A stretch of DNA of 64,000 nucleotides from an uncultured Phocaeicola sp. (GTDB lineage Bacteria; Bacteroidota; Bacteroidia; Bacteroidales; Bacteroidaceae), in contig CALUJF010000001.1 in the NCBI GenBank assembly GCA_944320855.1, forward strand, positions 88,471 through 152,470. Direction: 5' to 3'. The number at the start of each line of letters is the position of its first letter. The first letter of the stretch is position 1. A model generated the notes under the pieces. It was not told where the DNA came from. It worked only from the letters and a program-made list of their open reading frames with translations, and did no database searches. This document shows positions 52,602 through 60,407 of this stretch, one piece after another. Made by a program: the position numbers and the translations under genes.

Positions 52602-55600
52602 ATGACTAAACAAAAAAAATTCATCACTTGTGATGGTAACCAGGCTGCTGCACATATATCATATATGTTCTCAGAAGTAGCAGCTATCTACCCTATCACT
52701 CCATCTTCTACAATGGCTGAATATGTAGATGAATGGGCTGCCGCAGGACGTAAAAACATCTTCGGCGAAACAGTTCTTGTTCAGGAAATGCAGTCAGAAG
52801 GCGGTGCAGCAGGTGCTGTACATGGTTCTCTTCAGGCTGGTGCATTGACTACTACTTACACTGCATCTCAGGGTCTTCTTCTTATGATCCCTAACATGTA
52901 TAAGATTGCAGGTGAGTTCCTTCCATGTGTATTCCACGTATCTGCACGTACACTTGCTTCTCACGCATTGTGTATCTTCGGTGACCATCAGGACGTTATG
53001 TCTTGCCGTCAGACTGGTTTCGCTATGCTTTGCGAAGGTTCAGTACAGGAAGTTATGGATTTGGCCGGTGTTGCCCACTTGTCAACTATCAAATCACGTG
53101 TTCCATTCTTGAACTTCTTCGATGGTTTCCGTACTTCACACGAAATTCAGAAAATCGAAATGTTGGAAAATGAAGACCTTGCTCCACTTATCGACCAGAA
53201 AGCTTTGGCTGAATTCCGTGAACGTGCACTAAGCCCTAACAAGCCGGTTGCACGCGGTATGGCTGAAAACCCAGACCACTTCTTCCAGCACAGAGAATCA
53301 TGCAATCCATTCTATGATGCAGTTCCTGCTATCGTAGAAGAATATATGAACGAAATCAACAAGATTACAGGACGTAACTACGGCTTGTTCAACTACTATG
53401 GTGCTGAAGACGCTGAACGCGTAATCATCGCTATGGGTTCTGTAACAGAAGCTGCCCGCGAAGCTATCGACCACTTGGTAGCTAACGGCGAAAAAGTAGG
53501 TTTGGTTTCTGTACACTTGTATCGTCCGTTCTCAGCTAAACATTTCTTGGCTGCTGTACCTAAGACTGCAAAACGTATCGCAGTTCTTGACCGTACTAAA
53601 GAACCGGGAGCTAACGGCGAACCTCTTTATCTTGACGTTAAAGACTGCTTCTACGGACAGGAAAATGCTCCTCTTATCGTTGGTGGACGCTACGGTCTTG
53701 GTTCTAAGGATACTACTCCTGCCCAGATTATCTCTGTATACGAAAACTTGGCATTGCCAATGCCTAAAGACCACTTCACTTTGGGTATAGTAGACGATGT
53801 TACTTTCACTTCTCTTCCTCAGAAAGAAGAAATCGCTCTTGGCGGTGAAGGTATGTTCGAAGCTAAATTCTACGGACTTGGTGCTGACGGTACTGTAGGT
53901 GCCAACAAGAACTCTGTTAAGATTATCGGTGACAACACTAACAAATATTGCCAGGCATACTTCTCTTACGACTCTAAGAAGTCTGGTGGTTTCACTTGCT
54001 CTCACTTGCGTTTCGGTGACCACCCAATCCGCTCTACTTACTTGGTAACTACTCCTAACTTCGTAGCTTGCCACGTACAGGCTTACTTGCACATGTACGA
54101 TGTAACCCGCGGTTTGCGTAAGAACGGTACTTTCCTTCTTAACACTATCTGGGAAGGTGAAGAACTTGCTAAGAACTTGCCTAACAAGGTTAAGAAATAT
54201 TTCGCAGAAAACAATATCACTGTTTACTACATCAATGCAACTAAGATTGCTCAGGAAATCGGTCTTGGTAACCGTACTAACACAATCCTTCAGTCTGCAT
54301 TCTTCCGTATCACAGGCGTTATCCCTGTAGAACTTGCTGTAGAACAGATGAAGAAATTCATCGTTAAGTCTTACGGTAAGAAGGGTGAAGACGTTGTAAA
54401 CAAGAACTATGCTGCTGTTGACCGCGGTGGTGAATACAAACAGCTTACTGTAGACCCAGCATGGGCAAGCCTCGAAGTTGAAGGTGCTGCTGCTAACAAC
54501 GACCCGGCATTCATCAACGAAGTAGTTCGTCCTATCAACGCTCAGGACGGTGACTTGCTTCCAGTTTCTGCATTCAAGGGTATCGAAGACGGTACTTGGT
54601 ATCAGGGAACAGCTAAATACGAAAAACGTGGTGTAGCTGCTTTCGTTCCGGAATGGGATGCTGAAAATTGTATCCAGTGTAACAAGTGTGCTTACGTTTG
54701 TCCTCACGCTGCTATCCGTCCATTCGTTCTTGACGCTAACGAACAGGCTGGCGCTAACTTCACTACATTGAAGGCTGTTGGTAAGCAGTTCGACGGTATG
54801 ACATTCCGTATGCAGGTTGACGTAATGGACTGCTTGGGTTGCGGTAACTGTGCTGACGTATGTCCGGGTAATCCTAAGAAGGGTGGTAAGGCTCTTACTA
54901 TGAAACCTCTTGAAACTCAGCTTGCTGAAGCTGCCAACTGGACTTACTGCGCTGAAAACGTTAAGAGCAAACAGCACTTGGTTGACATCAAGGCTAACGT
55001 TAAGAACTCTCAGTTCGCTACTCCATTGTTCGAGTTCTCTGGAGCTTGCTCTGGTTGTGGTGAAACTCCATACGTTAAATTGATTTCTCAGTTGTTCGGT
55101 GACCGTGAAATGGTAGCTAACGCAACAGGATGTTCTTCTATCTACTCTGGTTCAGTTCCTTCAACTCCATATACTACTAACGAAAAGGGTCAGGGTCCAG
55201 CATGGGCTAACTCATTGTTCGAAGACTTCTGCGAATTCGGTCTTGGTATGGAATTGGCTAACAAGAAACTCCGCAACCGTCTGGAAGAAGCTATGAAGGC
55301 TGCTATCGCTGCTGAAGTAACTCCAGCTGAATACAAAGAAGCATTCCAGGAATGGATTGACGGCCGCAACGATGCTGACAAGAGCAAAGCTGCTGCTGAA
55401 AAGATCATCCCTATGGTAGAAGCTGCTAAAGACAAGTGCTCTTACTGCGCTACTATCGCTGAATTCAAAGACTACTTGGTAAAACGCTCACAGTGGATTA
55501 TCGGTGGTGACGGTGCTTCTTACGATATAGGTTACGGTGGTCTTGACCACGTTATCGCTTCTGGTGAAGATGTAAACATCCTTGTACTTGATACAGAAGT

Positions 55601-56153
55601 TTACTCTAACACTGGTGGTCAGTCTTCTAAAGCTACTCCTCTTGGTGCTATCGCTAAGTTCGCTGCATCTGGTAAGAGAGTACGCAAGAAAGACCTTGGT
55701 ATGATTGCTACAACTTACGGATATGTTTACGTTGCACAGATTGCAATGGGTGCTGACCAGGCTCAGACATTGAAGGCTATCCGCGAAGCTGAAGCTTATC
55801 CAGGTCCATCATTGGTTATCGCTTATGCTCCATGTATCAACCACGGTTTGAAAGCTGGTATGGGTAAATCTCAGGCTGAAGAAGCTAAGGCTGTAGAATG
55901 TGGTTACTGGCACTTGTGGCGCTTCAACCCAGCATTGGAAGAAGAAGGTAAGAACCCATTCTCACTTGACTCTAAAGAACCAAACTGGGAAGGATTCCAG
56001 GATTATCTGAAGGGCGAAGTTCGTTTCGCTTCTGTAATGAAACAGTATCCTGCTGAAGCTGCTGACTTGTTCGCTGCTTGCGAAGACATGGCTAAGAAAC
56101 GCTATGCATCTTACAAGCGTATGGCTGCAATGGACTGGAGCGAAGAAAAATAA
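52602..56153 (+). CDS. nifJ: Pyruvate:ferredoxin (flavodoxin) oxidoreductase
   Basis: The 1183-residue single-chain enzyme converts pyruvate and CoA to acetyl-CoA, CO2 and reduced ferredoxin, central to anaerobic energy metabolism. Domain order: pyrimidine-binding domain (IYPITPSSTMAEYVDEWAA), a transketolase-like part, the gamma domain (about 420-630), a 2[4Fe-4S] domain (CIQCNKCAYVCPHAAI about 690 and CLGCGNCADVCPG about 744), and the C-terminal TPP domain (CSGCGETPYVK; GGDGASYDIGYGG; DTEVYSNTGGQSSKATP). Codon use is strongly biased, unlike its neighbours, which fits high expression. A strong terminator follows. Confidence 0.97.
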   Translation: MTKQKKFITCDGNQAAAHISYMFSEVAAIYPITPSSTMAEYVDEWAAAGRKNIFGETVLVQEMQSEGGAAGAVHGSLQAGALTTTYTASQGLLLMIPNMYKIAGEFLPCVFHVSARTLASHALCIFGDHQDVMSCRQTGFAMLCEGSVQEVMDLAGVAHLSTIKSRVPFLNFFDGFRTSHEIQKIEMLENEDLAPLIDQKALAEFRERALSPNKPVARGMAENPDHFFQHRESCNPFYDAVPAIVEEYMNEINKITGRNYGLFNYYGAEDAERVIIAMGSVTEAAREAIDHLVANGEKVGLVSVHLYRPFSAKHFLAAVPKTAKRIAVLDRTKEPGANGEPLYLDVKDCFYGQENAPLIVGGRYGLGSKDTTPAQIISVYENLALPMPKDHFTLGIVDDVTFTSLPQKEEIALGGEGMFEAKFYGLGADGTVGANKNSVKIIGDNTNKYCQAYFSYDSKKSGGFTCSHLRFGDHPIRSTYLVTTPNFVACHVQAYLHMYDVTRGLRKNGTFLLNTIWEGEELAKNLPNKVKKYFAENNITVYYINATKIAQEIGLGNRTNTILQSAFFRITGVIPVELAVEQMKKFIVKSYGKKGEDVVNKNYAAVDRGGEYKQLTVDPAWASLEVEGAAANNDPAFINEVVRPINAQDGDLLPVSAFKGIEDGTWYQGTAKYEKRGVAAFVPEWDAENCIQCNKCAYVCPHAAIRPFVLDANEQAGANFTTLKAVGKQFDGMTFRMQVDVMDCLGCGNCADVCPGNPKKGGKALTMKPLETQLAEAANWTYCAENVKSKQHLVDIKANVKNSQFATPLFEFSGACSGCGETPYVKLISQLFGDREMVANATGCSSIYSGSVPSTPYTTNEKGQGPAWANSLFEDFCEFGLGMELANKKLRNRLEEAMKAAIAAEVTPAEYKEAFQEWIDGRNDADKSKAAAEKIIPMVEAAKDKCSYCATIAEFKDYLVKRSQWIIGGDGASYDIGYGGLDHVIASGEDVNILVLDTEVYSNTGGQSSKATPLGAIAKFAASGKRVRKKDLGMIATTYGYVYVAQIAMGADQAQTLKAIREAEAYPGPSLVIAYAPCINHGLKAGMGKSQAEEAKAVECGYWHLWRFNPALEEEGKNPFSLDSKEPNWEGFQDYLKGEVRFASVMKQYPAEAADLFAACEDMAKKRYASYKRMAAMDWSEEK

Positions 56154-56175
56154 TCTAATAACAGATTAATATAAT

Positions 56176-56219
56176 AAAAGACGGCTGAAAACTTGAAATA
56201 GTTTCAGTCGTCTTTTTTT
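56176..56219 (+). terminator. Terminator of nifJ
   Basis: AAAAGACGGCTGAAA pairs with TTTCAGTCGTCTTTT around a short loop, followed by a T-run. Confidence 0.88.
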
Positions 56220-56221
56220 AT

Positions 56222-56265
56222 GTTCACTGAACGTTCATCAGGCGTTCACCGAACTGCATCAAAAG
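56222..56265. repeat. 22-bp-period array G (two units, GTTCA type)
   Basis: Units start at 56222 and 56244, both beginning GTTCAC(T/C)GAAC. The first unit matches 19 of 22 positions of the unit at 33811. The second unit runs into the stop codon of the hypothetical gene on the minus strand. Confidence 0.7.
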
Positions 56266-56789
56266 CTTCTTCTGCCGGCACAGTCTATGAATCTGTCTGC
56301 CGCATTGTCCTTATAATAAAACACTTCCGTAACAGGCTGATAAATGTACGACGAGAACTGATAAAGCTGTACAGCTACGAATTTACGGTCCTTAGAGAAC
56401 ATATAATCCATTCTTATACCGCCTGTATTTGAGGCCTTTACATTCTTTGATTCTGAGAATGATGCATTCTCCAGCACTCTCTTCAGATTTACAAAATCTG
56501 ATGCATCATAAAATTCGCTTTTCACTACAATCTTGCTTTGGGATGGAGTATAGAACCATGCCTGGCTTTTCCAGAAAAGGCGGAATACTCCGACAAGTAT
56601 CATAGCCGTTCCGAATGTCATTACCAACATGCTTAAGGATGAAGACTCTTCTTCCTCTTTTATTGACAGATAAAAGGCAAGTGCCCCTACTAATATCAGA
56701 ACAGCAGAAAATATGATTGAACGTATGTCTGTGCGTCTTGCCACATGTGCGTGTGCATTTGAAAACAATGAAATAGAATTTGTGTCCAT
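56259..56789 (-). CDS. Hypothetical two-TM membrane protein
   Basis: The 176-residue protein has two TM segments (about residues 24-42, SIIFSAVLILVGALAFYLSI, and 53-70, LVMTFGTAMILVGVFRLF). The C-terminal about 100 residues are soluble (WFYTPSQSKIVVKSEFYDA; FVAVQLYQFSSYIYQPVTEVFYYKD). I do not recognise the family. Its last codons are part of the 22-bp array G, and it converges on nifJ. Confidence 0.7.
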   Translation of the reverse strand: MDTNSISLFSNAHAHVARRTDIRSIIFSAVLILVGALAFYLSIKEEEESSSLSMLVMTFGTAMILVGVFRLFWKSQAWFYTPSQSKIVVKSEFYDASDFVNLKRVLENASFSESKNVKASNTGGIRMDYMFSKDRKFVAVQLYQFSSYIYQPVTEVFYYKDNAADRFIDCAGRRSF

Positions 56790-56928
56790 ATGAGATTTTG
56801 TTTTATTTTTTATTGATAATCAGTTTATTAAACAAATATGCCATAGTTTCATGGCTTGATAAAGGCATAGATATGACTGATGAAAGTTTCCGAACTTCCA
56901 CCATGTACAAAAAAATAAAACAAAAGGA

Positions 56929-57354
56929 CTAAATAAGGATACGGCACAACTGGTATAGATATTGGACCTGGTCACCGGTCATGCCTACACGATACTTGTT
57001 TGAATTTAGAAACTCATATATGAAACTCTGATGCTGCATGTACTCAGCAATTCTGCGTACAGCATACTTTGCCCAATATACAGATGTCTGATAATTCTGT
57101 TTGGCAGCCTGCTTTACCATAAATCTTAAATGGGCTGTGACATTTCCCAACTGACTTATGTCTACTGCCAACAGTTCGCCATACCTGTCGTTATAGTCCG
57201 AGAACTGCCAATCCGCCCCTCGGGAATAATCATCCGAGGTCTGACTGAAACTGTCCGGACAATATGTGCTGCCCAATACATCATTTTCCTGAATACCTAA
57301 GGAAAACAATGTTCCAAGCAGAACGACAAACAATATGTATATGCTTTTTCTCAA
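56929..57354 (-). CDS. Small exported protein, function unknown
   Basis: The 141-residue product has a signal peptide (MRKSIYILFVVLLGTLFSLG) and a soluble part of about 115 residues, mostly helical in pattern (NVTAHLRFMVKQAAKQNYQTSVYWAKYAVRRIAEYM in parts), with two cysteines (YCPDSF, LCRILI). It is likely periplasmic. The gap of 139 bases upstream of the two-TM gene contains no other gene. No family recognised. Confidence 0.68.
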   Translation of the reverse strand: MRKSIYILFVVLLGTLFSLGIQENDVLGSTYCPDSFSQTSDDYSRGADWQFSDYNDRYGELLAVDISQLGNVTAHLRFMVKQAAKQNYQTSVYWAKYAVRRIAEYMQHQSFIYEFLNSNKYRVGMTGDQVQYLYQLCRILI

Positions 57355-57403
57355 ACCTTATTACTTTTTGCGGACGTAAAGTTAAGAAAATATATGGAGC
57401 GGA

Positions 57404-57444
57404 CAAAAAAATCTCCATATCGGATATTAGCCGATACAGAGATT
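57404..57444 (-). terminator. Terminator of the rubredoxin gene
   Basis: On the minus strand AATCTCTGTATCGG pairs with CCGATATGGAGATT around CTAATAT, followed by a run of T. Confidence 0.87.
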
Positions 57445-57469
57445 ATATTCTTTATTCCTATCAAGGAAA

Positions 57470-57634
57470 TTATTCTTCTACTGGCTGGAAGTCTTCTTTA
57501 CCTACTCCACAAACAGGACAAACCCAATCTTCCGGTATATCTTCGAAAGATGTTCCCGGAGCAATTCCGCTTTCCGGATCACCAGCTTCAGGGTCATAAA
57601 CCCAATCACATACTGTGCAAATGTACTTTTTCAT
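57470..57634 (-). CDS. Rubredoxin
   Basis: The 54-residue frame from ATG 57634 encodes [18 protein letters not shown] with the first iron ligands Cys6 and Cys9, the linker with [21 protein letters not shown] giving Cys39 and Cys42, and ends KEDFQPVEE. This is a full-length rubredoxin, which carries one iron and passes single electrons, typically to oxygen- or peroxide-reducing proteins in anaerobes. It stands alone, with its own promoter box and terminator. Confidence 0.96.
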   Translation of the reverse strand: MKKYICTVCDWVYDPEAGDPESGIAPGTSFEDIPEDWVCPVCGVGKEDFQPVEE

Positions 57635-57690
57635 AATGCTTTCTAATTTAATAATAAATGTTAGTCGACTCGTTTAATTATTTTATACAA

Positions 57691-57698
57691 CAAATGTA
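57691..57698 (-). promoter_or_regulatory. Promoter -7 element for the rubredoxin gene
   Basis: Minus-strand TACATTTG, 57 bases before the start codon. Confidence 0.55.
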
Positions 57699-57716
57699 AG
57701 TATAAAAATGTTCAAA

Positions 57717-58421
57717 TCATAACATATCAGACAATATTTTTCCAAATTCCTCCATTCCTGCCGAAGCACCTTTCGATATGACATGTATTTTATGCCTCGA
57801 CGAAATATTAACCGGATTCGGGTCTATCAGAAATACCGGAACATCAGGTCTGACATAATTAAGCAGACCGGCAGCCGGATAGACATTCATGGATGTACCT
57901 ATTATGAGAAAGACATCCGCTGCCTCAACGTATTCTATTGCTGTTTCTATCATTGGTACGGCCTCGCCAAACCATACTATGAAAGGACGGAGCTGGGAAC
58001 CATCGGCAGCCAAATCGCCTATCTTTACTTCATATTCTTCGGGAGCCAACTCCTTGATATATCGCGGGTCGTCCGGATGACGGCTCGAAGTAACCTTTGT
58101 GAGTTCTCCATGCAAATGAATTACGTTTGTACTGCCTGCACGTTCATGCAGATTGTCTACATTCTGTGTTATGACAGTCACATCGTAATCTTTCTCCAGC
58201 TGAGCAAGGAGTTTATGCCCCATATTCGGCTCCACCTGAAGAAGCTGCTTGCGCCTTTCGTTATAAAACTCGGTGACAAGACGCGGATTGGCAGCATATC
58301 CTTCAGGTGTGGCTACCTGCTCCACGGGATATTTCTCCCACAGCCCTCCGGCATCCCTGAATGTACTGATACCACTTTCGGCACTCATTCCCGCTCCTGT
58401 CAATACTACTATCTTTTTCAT
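57717..58421 (-). CDS. Sir2-family NAD-dependent deacylase
   Basis: The 234-residue sirtuin removes acyl groups from Lys with NAD. Visible: VVLTGAGMSAESGISTFRDAGGLWEKY, VITQNVDNLHERAGS and VIHLHGEL with the catalytic His, then PFIVWFGEAVP and IIGTSMNVYPA. The usual zinc-ribbon cysteines do not occur: this segment is ELTKVTSSRHPDDPRYIKEL. The RPxxVWFGE motif fits the CobB/SIRT5 class, which can also remove succinyl or malonyl groups. Confidence 0.9.
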   Translation of the reverse strand: MKKIVVLTGAGMSAESGISTFRDAGGLWEKYPVEQVATPEGYAANPRLVTEFYNERRKQLLQVEPNMGHKLLAQLEKDYDVTVITQNVDNLHERAGSTNVIHLHGELTKVTSSRHPDDPRYIKELAPEEYEVKIGDLAADGSQLRPFIVWFGEAVPMIETAIEYVEAADVFLIIGTSMNVYPAAGLLNYVRPDVPVFLIDPNPVNISSRHKIHVISKGASAGMEEFGKILSDML

Positions 58422-58452
58422 ATTATTCTGTACTTTTTATATGTTACAAGCA

Positions 58453-58460
58453 CAAAAATA
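58453..58460 (-). promoter_or_regulatory. Promoter -7 element for the sirtuin gene
   Basis: Minus-strand TATTTTTG, 31 bases before the start codon. Confidence 0.45.
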
Positions 58461-58504
58461 AGAAAAATTATCACTCAAAACTCCTCACTTTCAAAGAAAA
58501 AAGA

Positions 58505-58512
58505 TACCTTTG
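58505..58512 (+). promoter_or_regulatory. Promoter -7 element for the FKBP genes
   Basis: TACCTTTG, 40 bases before the ATG at 58553. Confidence 0.65.
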
Positions 58513-58552
58513 CCATCCGAACATTTAATTATAATAACACATAATAAATTTC

Positions 58553-59137
58553 ATGGATAAATTCAGTTATGCCATTGGTCTGGGGATAGGCCAAAACCTG
58601 TGGAGCATGGGTGCCCGCAGCATCGAAGTTGAAGATTTCGCACAAGCTATCAAGGATGTGCTCGAAGGTAACAAAACTGCTATCACACACGATGAAGCCC
58701 GCGAAATAGTAAACAAATTCTTTACTGAGCTTGAAGAAAAAGTAAACTCTGAAAATATTGCAAAAGGCAAAGCTTTCCTTGAAGAAAACAAGAAGAAGGA
58801 AAACGTAGTGACTTTGCCAAGCGGACTCCAATACGAAGTCATAACAGAAGGAAACGGAAAGAAACCTAAAGCTACAGACCGTGTGAGATGCCACTACGAA
58901 GGTACTCTTATCGACGGAACTCTTTTCGACAGTTCTATCAAGCGTGGTGAACCTGCAGTATTCGGAGTAAACCAGGTTATTCCGGGATGGGTTGAAGCAT
59001 TACAGCTTATGTCTGAAGGCGCAAAATGGAAACTTTACATCCCTTCTGAATTAGGTTACGGAGCTCACGGAGCAGGCGAAATGATTCCTCCTCACAGCAC
59101 ACTCGTATTCGAAGTGGAACTTATCGAAGTGCTTTAA
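58553..59137 (+). CDS. FKBP-type peptidyl-prolyl isomerase (cytoplasmic)
   Basis: The 194-residue protein has a helical N-terminal dimer domain (about 1-80), as in Mip/FkpA, and an FKBP domain (about 85-194) with RVRCHYEGTLIDGTLFDSS, FGVNQVIPGWVEALQLM, WKLYIPSELGYGAHG and PHSTLVFEVELIEV. It has no signal peptide, so it should be cytoplasmic. The second FKBP gene follows after 50 bases. Confidence 0.93.
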   Translation: MDKFSYAIGLGIGQNLWSMGARSIEVEDFAQAIKDVLEGNKTAITHDEAREIVNKFFTELEEKVNSENIAKGKAFLEENKKKENVVTLPSGLQYEVITEGNGKKPKATDRVRCHYEGTLIDGTLFDSSIKRGEPAVFGVNQVIPGWVEALQLMSEGAKWKLYIPSELGYGAHGAGEMIPPHSTLVFEVELIEVL

Positions 59138-59187
59138 ACTAAAAACAAATAACTAAATATTAATATCTTAAAATTATTAGATTAGAA

Positions 59188-60051
59188 ATGAAAAAAAGTA
59201 CAGCTTTAATGGTATTGGCTGCTGCAGCAGGACTTGCATCATGCGGTCAGAGCACTCCTAAAGCAAACATGAAGAGTGATGTAGACACACTTTCTTACAT
59301 GGTAGGAGTTAGCAATTCTCAAGGTTTGAAAGATTATGTAGTAGGTCGTTTGGGTGTTGACACTACTTATATGGCTGATTTCATCAGAGGTATCAAGGAA
59401 GGTACTAAATCTACATCAGCTAAGGAAAAAGCTTACATGGCAGGTATGCAGATTGGACAGCAGGTTAGCGGCGATATGTACGATGCTATCAACAACCAGT
59501 TGTTCGCAGGCGATTCAACTACTACTATGAGCAAGGAAAACTTCCTGGCAGGTTTCATCGCTGCTGTAGAAGAAAACAGCATCGTTACTCCTGATTCTGC
59601 ATCAGTATATGTTCGCGCAAAATCTGAAGAAATAAAGACTAAGGCTCTCGAAGCTAAATATGGCGAATACAAGAAGGAAAACGAAGAGTTCCTTGTAAAC
59701 AACAAGACTAAGGACGGTATCAAGGTAACTGAAAGCGGACTTCAGTACAGAATCATCAAAGAAGGTAAAGGTGCCATTCCTACTAAGAATTCCCGCGTAA
59801 AAGTTCACTACAAAGGTACTATGATTGACGGTACTGAATTCGACAGCTCATACGAACGCAAAGAGCCTACTACTTTCCGTGCCGACCAGGTTATCAAAGG
59901 TTGGACAGAAGCTCTTACTATGATGCCTGTAGGTTCAAAATGGGAACTTTACATCCCTCAGGAACTTGGTTACGGTTCACGTGAAGCCGGCAAAATCAAA
60001 CCTTTCTCTACTTTGATTTTCGAAGTTGAACTTATCAGCATTGAAAAATAA
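59188..60051 (+). CDS. FKBP-type peptidyl-prolyl isomerase lipoprotein
   Basis: The 287-residue lipoprotein (AGLASC, Cys19) has a long helical N-terminal part (about 25-170) and an FKBP domain (about 180-287): RVKVHYKGTMIDGTEFDSS, RADQVIKGWTEALTMM, WELYIPQELGYGSREAG, PFSTLIFEVELI. It should assist folding of exported proteins in the periplasm. It is a paralogue of the cytoplasmic isomerase just upstream, and has strong codon bias. Confidence 0.94.
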   Translation: MKKSTALMVLAAAAGLASCGQSTPKANMKSDVDTLSYMVGVSNSQGLKDYVVGRLGVDTTYMADFIRGIKEGTKSTSAKEKAYMAGMQIGQQVSGDMYDAINNQLFAGDSTTTMSKENFLAGFIAAVEENSIVTPDSASVYVRAKSEEIKTKALEAKYGEYKKENEEFLVNNKTKDGIKVTESGLQYRIIKEGKGAIPTKNSRVKVHYKGTMIDGTEFDSSYERKEPTTFRADQVIKGWTEALTMMPVGSKWELYIPQELGYGSREAGKIKPFSTLIFEVELISIEK

Positions 60052-60078
60052 GAGAAAGTAAAGACATATATTTATTCA

Positions 60079-60121
60079 AAAAAGGAATCCGGTGGCTGAC
60101 ATGCTGCCGGATTCCTTTTTT
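60079..60121 (+). terminator. Terminator of the FKBP genes
   Basis: AAAAGGAATCCGG pairs with CCGGATTCCTTTT, followed by a T-run. Confidence 0.88.
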
Positions 60122-60173
60122 ATTTGTCACGACATGGAATCATATCGTACGAAATTCCTCGATGCAGAAAGCG

Positions 60174-60261
60174 TTACACGTACGTGTAACGGGTGGAACA
60201 CGAACGTGTAACGAGCGGAACACGTACGTGTTGCGCGCGTGACACGAACGTGTAACGCCTT
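60174..60261. repeat. 22-bp-period array H (four units, ACACGTACGTGT type)
   Basis: Units start at 60174, 60196, 60218 and 60240. Each carries ACACG(T/A)ACGTGT at positions 3-14 or nearby, followed by a variable G/C-rich end (AACGGGTG, AACGAGCG, TGCGCGCG, AACGCCTT). The centre of the first and third units is a perfect palindrome. It lies between two terminators in a convergent gap; the rest of the gap has no gene. Confidence 0.85.
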
Positions 60262-60321
60262 TTTGATTTAAACGTTTTCAGATTAAAGACAAAGAATATA
60301 TCCATCCCTGACGGAACGCAT

Positions 60322-60372
60322 AAAAAAAGAGCAGCCCGATTTCCACTGTATGAAAACCGGACCGCCCAACTG
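60322..60372 (-). terminator. Terminator of the Na/Pi cotransporter gene
   Basis: On the minus strand GGGCGGTCCGGTTTTC pairs imperfectly with GGAAATCGGGCTGCTC, followed by seven T. Confidence 0.72.
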
Positions 60373-60407
60373 TATTGATATAACTAAAACAATCTGTTTA
60401 CAAAACT

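Noticed and set aside
53532-54977. 481-residue open frame antisense to nifJ
   Set aside because: It arises from the strong codon bias of nifJ on the other strand; the translation has no recognisable domain and is rich in Ser, Thr and Val as expected for a mirror frame.
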